Assembly (NCBI GenBank): GCA_037367405.1
Contig: JAZKJV010009624.1
Location: forward strand, 1-64,000
Length of the DNA stretch: 64,000 nt
DNA from: Ottelia alismoides
Lineage: Eukaryota > Streptophyta > Magnoliopsida > Alismatales > Hydrocharitaceae
Direction: 5' to 3'
The notes beneath the pieces are model-generated. The model worked only from the letters and a program-made list of their open reading frames with translations. It was not told where the DNA came from and ran no database searches. Every line of letters begins with the position of its first letter. Within the stretch, counting starts at the first letter, position 1. A program made the translations under genes and the position numbers. Of this stretch, positions 21,688 to 33,400 are shown piece by piece.

Positions 21688-22631
21688 CGTATATCCATGT
21701 TGTTGGACTCCAATGGCACCCCGGTGGACTGTCCTGGCGCTCTGGGTCGCTCGGCCTTAGAGCACTTCCAATCTCTCCTTGCTCCTACTACGTCGGCACG
21801 GGACCTTGCTGCCCCACCTCAGCCATCACGCATCCTAACCGCCGAGTCCAGGGATTGGCTCGTTCGGCCATTTGGGAGAGATGAAATCTGGAAGGCTGTA
21901 TGTTCCATACCTTCTTCGAGTGCTCCGGGGCCCGATGGCTTCAATGCCGCCTTCTACAAGCGCCATTGGGATTTGATTAAACATGATGTTTATGCGGCAA
22001 TGGACTTCCTCCATGGTGGAGGTGCTATGCTTCGGCAGTTAAATCACACGTTCCTTACGTTGGTGCGTAAGAAGCATTCTCCTTCTTCCATTGGAGATTT
22101 CTGCCCTATCTCTTGTTGTAATGTGTCGTACAAAATTTTTGCACGACTAATTACTACTAGCTCACGGAGGTCCTTCCGCACCTTATCTCCCTGAATCAGT
22201 CTGCATTCATCAAAGGGCGTTCCATCTTTGACAATTTCAAGTTGGCCCAAGAAGTTCTTGTGGGTTTTGACCGACGGAAGAACTCAAATAAAGCCTGCTT
22301 TAAGGTGGATATCTCCAAAGCGTTTGACTCCATCGAGCACCGCTTTATTCTCTCGGCCCTTAGAAGCTTGGGCTTCGGCGAAACTTGGATCAAATGGATT
22401 GATAACTGCATCTCCTCGGCCTCTTTCTCGGTCTTGGTCAACGGCTCCCCTTGGGGATTCTTCCGTGGCACCAGGGGCCTTCGTCAAGGTGACCCACTCA
22501 GCCCTCTCCTATTCGCGATTGCCATGGAATCCCTTACTTGCTTGGCGGATGAGGCTTCCGCCTCTAATAAACTTAAACCTCTTGGGAGGGGTCGTATGGC
22601 TGCCCCCTCCCACCTTATTTATGCGGATGAT
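21688..22631 (+). pseudogene. L1-type LINE, 5' part: reverse transcriptase up to YADD
   Basis: This is the start of a 5'-truncated LINE. No endonuclease domain is present. Reverse transcriptase blocks are clear: SSSAPGPDGF, DFCPISCCNVSYKI, the first catalytic Asp in FKVDISKAFD, RQGDPLSPLLF, and finally LIYADD, where the frame is cut by the Athila-like insertion. One single-base frameshift lies near 22160, shifting ARLITT to LTEVLPHLISLNQSAF. The 5' boundary is set by a 14-bp target duplication (21674-21687) that recurs after the poly(A) at 42835-42848. Confidence 0.87.
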
Positions 22632-25600
22632 TGATGAATCTGCGATTCGTCATCTTTATTCATTTATTTTAGCTTAAAATCCCTTATAAAACACCTGCAT
22701 ATAACGCTAACTCCATATTCTTACTAACTTGCATTTGTGTGTAAATATTGTACATTTCTTACTAAATTTTAACCTAAAATAAATAAATAAAGAAAGAAAG
22801 GAAAAATAAAGAAAAGAAAATAAAAAAAAGGAAGACTGTATACAGGCTGACCCGAACCCCGAGAGAAGGTCAAGACTTGACCTGATCGACCAGGAATAAA
22901 GTAGGGGGAGATAGGGTCCTCAACCAGAAAATCCAAAAAAATGTATTTCTCACTTATTTTTTGTGTATATCTGTATAAAACTAACACTAATTTATTTGTA
23001 CCTTAATTGACCCCAAATCAAATAACATTCAAAACCAAAGTTCTAAATAAAAATGCGGCCTAATTAATAAAACTGATTGCACAATTAAATCATGAACGGA
23101 ATAAAAGTAGCCACACTTGGAAAAAGCCACTAAGCACTAATTGAAAGATCAATTCCGGCTCCATATGATCTCAAATTGAACAAATATCACTTCCATTGAA
23201 TTCTAAATTAAATTATCTTCAAAATGACTGTTATTTTATAATTTTTGGAGTTACGGTTGAAAAGTCGGTTTTCTGGGGTGGTTTGTGCAATTTTCCCTTG
23301 TATTTTGTGTATATTGTATTTGTATATATATTTGTAAATATTTTTACTAATTACTTAAAACAAAAATAAAAGTAAAAAAATTAATAAAATTCTTAAAACA
23401 AAAAAAAAGGCTAATTTCCCCATTTATCCTTGTATTTAATGCCATATATGTGTATAGTATATGTATATAGTTGCAATTTTTAACCAACCATCATAAAAAA
23501 ATAAAAAAATAACATTTTCAAAATCCAATAAATAAAGTGACGAAAATTCAAAAAAATAGATAATTTTGTCCTTCTATTTTATCTCTCATGTTATCTCTCC
23601 CACCAAAAATTCAAAAATCTCTCTTATCTTCTTCAAAATTCAAAATTCATCTCTTTTCTATTTATATGGCTCCATCTCCCTCATTCCAACCGGATCAATC
23701 TTTAGAGAGAGGAGCCCGATCTCCGAGAGAAATTTCGTCGAGGAAGTAGCCTAGCCTCCAAGCCGTCCGGTGACAGCGAGTCGGCCTTGTCGAGGCGATC
23801 ACGGTCCATTTTCCGCTCCTAAGGTGAGATCCAAATTTTTCTTCTTATTTTTATCTTAGTTTAATCGTAGTTTAGTTTTCGCATTTGATTTTCCTCGTCA
23901 TTTTTGTTCCTCTAGATTTAAAAATCCATCTCGATTTTATCCGCCACCGACTCGATTTTTCATCTCATTTCTCGATCTCTCCGCCTTCATTTTCTATCCC
24001 TCACGATCTATCAACTTCGACCACGCACGGTGGTCGAAGAGACGGATCCAATCTCTCATGTTCGTCGGATCTTCGTTCATATTCCTATGTGTAAATAAAT
24101 AAAAAAATTCGTTTTTTGTTGCTCTCTAACATTTGTTTTGCAGGGTAAATAAATAAAACACAAAAAAAAATTTATTTCCTTATTATCTAACATTTGTTTT
24201 GCAGGATAACTATAAAAAATAAAAAAATAAAAAAAAATCTTTATTCATCTTTGCCTTATTTTCGGATTTACGAAAATATAAAAATAAAAAAAAAATTTCT
24301 TCTTTCTTATTCACTGTTACATCACTGTTTACAACAAAAAAAAAAAAAAAAAAAAACAAAAAAAAACAAAAAAAATAGCAAGCAACAGCGGCAGGGCCAT
24401 CGGCCCCCGCCGCCCACCAACGGCGCAGCGCCGCTCGCACGTCACGTCTCCTTCGGCCGCCGTCCGGCCCCCAACCGCCTCCTGCGGTGGTGGCCACAGC
24501 GGCGCAGTGCAGCCGCACCGCCGAGCACCCAGCAGCGCGCCTCACGCGCCCCCGCGCGTGGTCGTCTCCGACCCGACTCGCCACCAGCCCTCCTCCGCCT
24601 GACGACCGCGAGCCCGCGTCCAGCGAGAGGCGAGCGCCCCTCAGCCCGCGCCCCTCAGCCGCGCGACGCCACCGCGCTGCTCCGACCTCCTCGCACTCCG
24701 CCGACATCGCTCCGCGATCACCGCGCGTCTTCCCGCCTCCAGGCCACCTGCTCGCCTCCGCCTCCAGCGCCGCCTTACGCGGCAGTCCGCCGGCCGCCAT
24801 CCCTCGAACCAACGAAGAAGAAGGGTGGAAGAGTCGGCGCCGCCTTGCCCCTTCCTGTTGGCTTCATCTGCAAGAAACGAAAGAGCCTAGGGCTTTTGAA
24901 GATCTTAAAAGAATTGGCGAAATTACATTTTCAGACCCTGAGAGTTGCGAAAATTACAAACAAAGCCCTTCGAAGTTTCAGAAATTGCAACTACGTCCCT
25001 GCCAGAGTCTCAACACAAACATATTGGTAAAATTGCGCATTCTCTCATGTGCTTTATTTTTATTATTTATTTGAGAACAAAAAAAAAATTTTTGAATCTT
25101 TACATTTCAGTCCAAACATTTACAGTATTTACATTTTAGCCCCTGAACTGCAGAATATTGAATTGGCTTTGTCTTTTCATTGAAATAAATATCAGTTGTG
25201 ATCCAAAAATTTTGCAAAAATTGTGCTATGCTCCTGATGTTCATATCTATCTAGCATGAAATTTTTGTTGCAATTTGACTTCATTTGATATTATTAAAAA
25301 ATCAAAAATAGTGCCTTTGTGTCTTCTTGAAATTCGAAAATTCATAAAAATTCGAAAATAGCTCCAAAAATTTCAAAAAAATTAGAGTAGTTTGATTTCA
25401 TTGTCTTTTAATTTCTGACCAATTTTCACGCATTGATTCCTTATAAAAACCAAAAAAATTGAAAAATATCAAAAATCTTATAAAAATCATAAAAAATTCT
25501 ACAAAAATCCAAAAATTGTGATTTCAGTTTCGGTTTGTAGATAATTTCTTCTACTTTGTCTTAAAAATAGTAGCCAGGAGTTTTGGGCACTTAAAAGATT

Positions 25601-26181
25601 TTTAATTTGCAAATTACTCCAGGCTGTCCACATTTTCTCATTTCTTCACTGTTTGATTTTTAGAAAAATACAAAAACATCTGAAAATTCCACAAAAATTC
25701 TCAAAAACATTTCAAAACTTTTAAAACACAAAAAGATTTTCCTTGGATTTTTTCTGAGTTTCTTTGATTAATTAAAAATTGCTAAAAGAGTTGATGTGTG
25801 GATATTCTTGATCTTTGTTCATATTGCTTTGCATTAGTTTTGAAAATAAAAAAATTGCAAAATAAAAATCACTAAAAATTTGAAAATCAGAAAATATAAA
25901 AATTAGAAATTAAAAAAAAATAAAAAAAACTAAAAAGATAAAAATCACAAAAACCAAGGATAGTTGTCCTTTGAGATTCCTGTTTTCTTTTAATTAGTTT
26001 CTAATTAATTGAATAACCCTCGGGAATTGTAGCCTCCCTGAGTTCGACCCTGTCCGCTATACAGGTTAATAAGTAGCAAAAATTAAAAAAAAAATAATCT
26101 TTTGTTGACGCGGATTTTGGGGATAAACAACGACCACATTTTTACAATTAATCACCAATCCCTCGAATTTTGCGTTCAACA
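22632..26181 (+). repeat. 5' LTR of the Athila-like element, 3550 bp
   Basis: It aligns along its full length with 36189-39707. The differences I saw are mainly one-base indels, often in homopolymers. A TATA-like TTTATATGG is at 23661-23669, suggesting transcription starts near 23690. Downstream there is a donor-like AAG/GTGAGA at 23824 and two near-identical acceptor-like CTAACATTTGTTTTGCAG segments ending at 24143 and 24204. A GC-rich island (about 24380-24860) interrupts otherwise AT-rich sequence. Confidence 0.93.
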
Positions 26182-26184
26182 AAA

Positions 26185-26202
26185 TGGCGCCGTTGCCGGG
26201 GA
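26185..26202 (+). other. Primer binding site, complementary to tRNA-Asp
   Basis: TGGCGCCGTTGCCGGGGA begins three bases after the 5' LTR. It is the exact complement of the 3' end of plant tRNA-Asp(GUC) including CCA, the primer typical of Athila-group elements. Confidence 0.92.
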
Positions 26203-27443
26203 GGCACGGCGAGGGTAGTTAGGTTTCTCTTTTGACCTGCTATTCTTGGTTGTAAATATCTGTTTGCCACATTATTCCACTGTTTATATTCACTGCATTC
26301 ATTCCATCATTTTCTAATATTTTGAAAATTGTGTTTCTTACACATTCTCTTTTCTTTTTCTTGCGAGGGCCCGCGGAGCGAAGGAGGCGATCCTAGGAGA
26401 GCCGAAGCACCCAAGCGACGTGGAGGCGGCTTGATTCTTCACCAAGCCGCAGGATAGCGTGAGAAGAGGAGAGGAAGAATTGAAAGAGCCGAAAAAAAGA
26501 GAGAAAAAAAAAAGAAAAAAAAAAGAGAGAGAGTTTTTATTTTCTAGCATTTGAACTCTTGTAAACGGACATTCATTTGTTGCGGGGTCTGTTTCGCCAA
26601 GTGCCGGTGCACTTGGGGGACCTCACCGGTTTTGTTTTCATCGCCTTTATTTTTCTTTGTTTCCCGCGGATTTCGAAAGCCACCTATTGATTGCTTTAAT
26701 TAATTTGCTTGAGCCAGGTAATTAATTAGGTCCAAACACCCTAAACAAGAATTTCTGTGCCTATAGAGTAGATCGTAATTTGGACTTAGTCAAATTAACT
26801 TGTTCTTGCCCGTTAATAGAAGTTATCATCTAGGACGGTTTACTTGCATTGCATATAGGTTAGTTTATTTTCTGTATTTAAATTCTGCGCGGATCACTTG
26901 CATGTAGAGTGCTGGCGACAAGGTACGCATCTCTAACCCCTGCATGCATCATCGTTTTTAATCGCGCATTGGCATTTCCGATCTCCTCCCTTGTTTTCAC
27001 TCACATAAGTTAAAAAGGAAATTGGACACTCGGTAGGCGATTCTTTGAAAATATCTTAACCAAGTGACAACTGCCTAAAACCGGGACTGCTAAAGAAAAC
27101 TCGACCCAAAAAAAATATACAAAGAAAAATCATTGTCTTGGGGAGAGTAACCCCCTCATTGTATTCGTTTTTACTTGCTCGCGCACACACTAAGGTTAGT
27201 GCCCAAATCCCATAATTCAGCCTAAGTGTTTGTACAACTTTGTAATTATCACCAAACTCTAAAATCAACAAGATAATTGACCGAACCTTCACGGTCTTCA
27301 CATTGAGTTGAGTTGGTGAACTGGGGGTTTGTATTGTGTTTGCTTGTTAGTGCTAAAGATCCTTCTGCGCAATTTGCGCCTTCATTCACTTTCACTCTTG
27401 CATTGACATTCGTGCTCTCGCATCCTGCCTATTGATTTCGAAG
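26203..27443 (+). other. Untranslated leader of the Athila-like element
   Basis: Non-coding sequence between the primer site and gag. It has a purine-rich run near 26460-26530 and no open frame of note. It would be expected to hold packaging signals, but none can be pinpointed from sequence. Confidence 0.6.
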
Positions 27444-30400
27444 ATGTCGGCCCGGAGTATTTCTCGTTCGGACTCCGCGAACTCATTCTACGCTCCGAGC
27501 CGTTCACCTTCTATTCGGGGAGACTCACTTCACGAATATTCCTCTTTCCCCACTTCAAAATTCACAACATCCATAAATCCACTATTTGAGATCGGCTTTA
27601 ATCTCGAATTAATATCTGAGACTCCATCAATTCTGAGCACTAATCGAGTGGCATATACATTTTCAGAGTCAGAAGCCGAATACTTAATGCCACCAAAGGG
27701 AAAGGGAGCCATGTCGGAACAAAGCGAGATCAACAGTACCATGTTAGCCTCCATTCAATCAATCCAAGCACAGTTAACAGAGCAGGCTAAGTTCCAAACC
27801 ACATTGAGAGAGATGATTCTCGAGATAAGACAAGAAAGAGAAGACAGGAGAGGGGGGGATAACAGAAACCCTGGAGGTGGGAATGGAGAAGAACCTCATG
27901 TAGAGCCTAAGCCTACACTCAAAGATGCTTATAATCCAGGGGCAGGGCAGACAAATTCGTGGATACAAATCCCTGCGGTTCATGGGCATTTTGAGCTTAA
28001 GCCAACTATTTTACCTCTTCTCCCAATATTCCATGGAAATATTAATGAAGAACCTTATATACACCTCCAGCAGTTCGATCGCATTTGTGGAACAGTACAC
28101 TACCCAAACGTTCCATTAGAGGTAGTGCAGATGACCGCCTTTCCATTCAGCCTGATGGGAAAAGCCTTGTACTGGTTAAATCACTTGGGGAAGGTTGTCA
28201 CCACTTGGGAAGAGTTGAGATCTGCATTTCTGAACAAGTATTATCCACTTGGACGACTCAACCAAATGCGATCCCTGATTGCTAATTTCTCCCAGATGCC
28301 CCAAGAGCCTATTCACGAGGCGTGGGAACGTTTCAAAGATCTGACGGAGAAATGCCCCCATCATGATATTCCAAAGACCAGTCTTGTACAAAATTTCTTT
28401 GGGGGTTTAAGCATTGAGAATCAGAAGCTGGTAGATGCCGCTTGTGGGGGAAGCCACTTTAACAAGGACGAGGATGTCCTTTATCAAATTTTTGAGGAGA
28501 TGGCAGAAAGTTCAGCAGCTCTTTCTTCTTCACGTGCTTTTCAGAAGCACCCTGTCACCGCCCCTGCAGTACCCCACAAGGATGTCAAAATGACGTCAAT
28601 ACAAGAAGTGGATAAGGTGGATAACACAGACTTGGCTATCATTGGAAACCACCTATCCAAGGTAGACATTATTGAGAAGCGATCCAAGGAGCTCGATAAG
28701 CTTCATGTGATCGAGCAGAGGACAAAGAACCTGGATAAGCTGGATGAGATAACAAAGCATTTGGAACTTCTTGTGAGTACAATCAGTGCAGTCCACAATA
28801 CAACTGCAGCAGTAGACCCCTCTACTAGGGAGCATACTCTTTCCACTCAGCAAAATGGTAGAGGACCATCTACAGTCCAGCATGTCTACTACGTGCAGAC
28901 ACCTGATCAAGCTCAGCAGCATGCACATCAGATAGTTCCGTACCAACAAGAAGTGACCTACATTCCTGAGCAGCAGTCTCCACCTCCACCTATCATTCAG
29001 GAGGTGAATGGTATCTGGTTCGACCGTGAGCGAAACCAGCCCCGTCCGTCAGGGCAAGGCCAGTTGGGTTCACAGCAGGGTCAGAGGCCCACCCACCAGC
29101 TTCAAGGAGGCAGACCACAGTACCAGCACCAGCAGTTCCAGCCTCAGTATCAGTCTCCACCTCAGTTCCATAACTGGAGACAAGGCCAGCCACAGCAGCA
29201 GTCCATGTATTTCCCTCAGCCGAACCAGCAGCAGACTGCATATTATGGACAGTATCCTTCCCCCCCTCCTCCTCATTACCAGAATCCGTATGGGTACCAA
29301 CAGCCTCCGCACTATCAGTCTCAGCGACAGCCAGTCAATGAGCAACCTGAGGCCCCTTCAGTCAATCCACCACTGGACCAACTTGCATTGATTATGAAGA
29401 ACATGAATGAACTGACTCAACGGATCGATGACCTGACTACCACCAAGACACTAATTCCAGCACAGGTCGAAGCCAACCCCAATAATTTCAAACGCAAAGA
29501 GCAGGTAGCTAAAATCCCACCCACCCCCGAGACAGGTATGTCCCTTGATTTTACATGTTTATCTGACACCATTCATCTCAGGAGCGGTAGGAGATTGCAG
29601 CTGCCTGCGCAGCAGTTGGGGTTGGGAGATCGGTCCACTGAGAGAGCTTCATCTTCTACATCATCTCCTTCACCAATAGTCGAGAGGCCCAGTATAGCAG
29701 CACCCACATCTGGAGTTTCACCGCCTTCACCACCACCTTCACCAGACAGATGCAGATCACCATCAGCAAGGGAGAATATACCAGTCGCAGATTCTTCCTC
29801 TTCACCAGTAGCAGCATCCCGTCCTGTTTTAGATTCTGTTTTTCCTTCACCTAGATTGGACAACACTATACAGACTGATTCTAGTTGTCCTCTTGTACAT
29901 GATGATTCCATTCTGAATAAAGGAAATGAACGTTTGCATGTTTATTCTGATTCTGTGCCATTTCCTTCTGCTCTCAAAGCTAAAAAAATTCAAAAATTAA
30001 AAACAGCACTATCTGATCCTGGAGTGGTTGAGATCTTACAGAATATCTTTTTAAAGATGCCACTACTTAAAGCCATGGAATACATGCCTACAGTAAAAAA
30101 GGGAATGAAAGAGGCATGTACCCAAAAGCGTCAACCAAGGAAGAACAGACGAAAGGAAACAGAGAAACACATCCTGACCATGGCCACAGTTCATGCCATC
30201 AGCAACCTTCCGCCAAAAAAGAAAGATAAGGGAGCACCTCACATCCGTTGCCATATCTTTGATCAAGAATTTGATCGTACTCTTCTCGATAGCGGTTCCT
30301 CCATTAATCTCATGCCTTCCTCTCTATTAACTGAATTCCAGTTAGGGCCTCTTAAAACTACCAGAATGATCCTTCAGTTTGCCGATAGATCGATTAAGAG

Positions 30401-33400
30401 GCCAAGAGGCATTTTAGAGGACGTTATTGTAACGGTGCAGGGAATGAAATTCCCTGTTGATTTCGTTGTAATGGATATGGACACCTCTGCACCGCTACTC
30501 CATACCCCGATCATACTAGGTCGACCGTTCCTCCGAACGGCCGAAGCAGCAGTTGATTATGGTACTGGAGAGATCATCTTTCACTCTCGTAGTGACAAGG
30601 TGAAAATTGAGACGATCTCTGATCCTAAACCATCACCGCCACCAGCAACAGATGATACAGAGAAAGCAATATCAGAACCAGATGACTGTGATTTTCTTGC
30701 TGAATTCAAAGAGACAGACCTTTTCACGGATTTTATAGATACACAGGAGTCTTTTCCCCAAAAGGACTCTCTGGAAAGCACAGTCGACATGAGCTCCCTT
30801 GGTGGCCCAATTGAGATAGTTGCCGATGAGCAGTTTGAGCAGAGTTCTGAGGTCCAGATATCTGAGCCATTCATTGAATTTCCTGATTTATGCACAGATG
30901 AGAGACATCTTTCTGAGATTATTGCTGAGATATCTGAGCCGTTCGTTGATAATAATATTGACCATCCTGATGAGCCATTCCTCTCTGAGCAAAGATCATT
31001 CATCGCAGATCTATCAAATATTCTATTTGCTGAGCCGTCGATAGCCAAGGTGGATAGTCTACAGAGCATAGATCACATACCATCTATCAGTACAGCAGCA
31101 GAGGTTATCACAGAAACGATTCAGACCCCACCTGAGCTCAAGGTTTTACCATCAACGTTGAAATATGCCTTCCTTGCGGGTCCCCCCCAAATGTTTCCGG
31201 TCATCCTCAGCTCGCAGTTGACCGCTGAACAAGAATCTCGCGTGCTAGAGGTTCTTGAGAGAAACCGCAAGGCCATAGGATGGAATATCTCGGATCTCCA
31301 TGGGATCAATCCAGCGTTGTGCTCGCATCATATCTACCTAGAGGATGATTGTAAACCCTCCCGTGAATGTCAGCGCCGTCTAAATCCAAATCTAAGGGAG
31401 GTTGTCATGAAGGAGATCAAGAAATGGTGTGATGCTGGTTTTATATATCCCATTTCAGATTCCAAATGGGTCAGTCCTTTACATGTGGTCCCAAAGAAAT
31501 CTGGGATTACGATCGTAAAGAATGACCGTGGTGAGGAGATTCCGACCCAGGTACCTACTTCATGGCGTGTCTGCGTAGATTACCGACGCCTAAACTCAGC
31601 TACCAAGAAGGATCACTTTCCACTGCCCTTTATTGATCAGATTATTGAGAGGTTGGCAGGGAAAGAGTTCTTTTGCTTCTTGGATGGGTACTCGGGATAC
31701 AACCAAGTTGCTATCGCTCCTGAGGATCAGGAGAAAACTACTTTCACTTGTCCGTTTGGCACTTACGCCTTTAGACGGATGCCCTTTGGATTGTGTAACG
31801 CCCCCGCTACATTTCAAAGGTGTATGTTGGCCGTTTTCGCCGACATGGTGGGTAATTTTCTTGAAGTCTTCATGGACGATTTCTCGGTCTACGGGGATAG
31901 TTTTGACACATGTCTTGCTCATTTAGACCGAGTTCTTCAACGTTGTTGTGAGGTAAACCTAGTGCTCTCGTGGGAGAAGAGTCACTTTATGGTGACTAAT
32001 GGGATTGTATTGGGCCATGTCATCTCCAAACATGGTATGGAGGTTGACCCGGCTAAGATTGAGGTGATTTCCAAGTTAGAGCCACCGCAGAATTTGAAGC
32101 AGTTAAGGTCATTTTTGGGACACGTAGGATTCTATAGGCGATTCATAAAGGACTTCAGCAAAATCGCCAGACCTTTGACGGAGCTTTTGTGTAAGGAGAC
32201 TGATTTTATTGTCGATGAGAAAGTTCTCCTTGCATTCAATCAGATGAAAGAAATGGTTACTAGTGCTCCTATCTTACAACCACCCGATTGGTCTCTTCCC
32301 TTTGAGATCATGACGGATGCATCAGATTTCGCAGTTGGAGCAGTCTTAGGACAGAGAAGGGATGGGGTACCATTTGCTATACACTATGCTAGCAAGACTC
32401 TGGATGAAGCACAACGGAATTATACAGTTACAGAGAAGGAGATGTTAGCAGTTGTATTTGGTTTAGAAAAGTTCAGATCTTACCTCATTGGTTCACACGT
32501 GATTATATACACGGATCACACTGCCATACGATACTTACAGGCAAAGAAGGATGCTAAACCACGCCTTATCAGATGGATCCTTCTTCTCCAGGAATTTGAT
32601 TTAGAGATACGAGATAAACCTGGAGTGAAAAATGTTGTGGCAGATCACCTTTCCCGTATCACAGACACCGAGACTTCTGAGCAGAACATGATTCCTATTT
32701 CTGAAACCTTTCCAGATGAGTCCATTTTATCTGTGGACTCGCTTCCATGGTATGCTGATATTGTGAACTATCTTGTCTCCAAGAAAGTTCCACAAGATTG
32801 GCCGAAGTACAAAGTAGACAGATTTCTGTCAGAGATTCATTATTACCAGTGGGAGGATCCGTACCTATTTCGTGAGGGTGCGGATTGTATCTGGAGAAGG
32901 TGCATTCCTCAGGAGGAACACACCAGTGTACTTGAGCACTGTCACAAGCTAGAATCTGGTGGGCATCATTCGGGGAAACGCACGGCAGCAAAGGTTTTAC
33001 AGAGTGGCCTATGGTGGCCCACATTGTTTAAGGATGCTACAGAGTATGTTCGAGGTTGTATTGATTGTCAGAAAATGGGAGGAACAGTTGGTTCCAAAGA
33101 TACCATGCCCCTAAGATATATACAGATTTCTGATGTTTTTGATGCTTGGGGCATAGACTTCATGGGCCCATTTCCTGTCAGTCAGGGATTTCAGTACATC
33201 CTGCTCGCCGTGGATTATGTTAGTCGATGGGTGGAGGCTATTCCCACCCGAACCGCAGATAGTCGTACGGTGTGTTCCTTTCTTAAGGACCATATTATTG
33301 CGCGGTTCGGCATTCCCAAAATATTGATTTCAGATGGGGGAAGCCATTTCATTAATAGAGATGTAAAGAAGCTTGTGAAGGAGTACGCTATTGAACACAG

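Noticed and set aside
24194..25030. 278-codon frame in the Athila 5' LTR (and its 3' LTR counterpart)
   Set aside because: The frame reads differently in the two LTRs after single-base indels, starts in an A-rich run and has no known domain.
31875..31880. FMDD instead of YxDD as a loss of reverse transcriptase activity
   Set aside because: Both catalytic Asp residues are present, and a Phe at this position is, to my knowledge, usual in this retrotransposon group.
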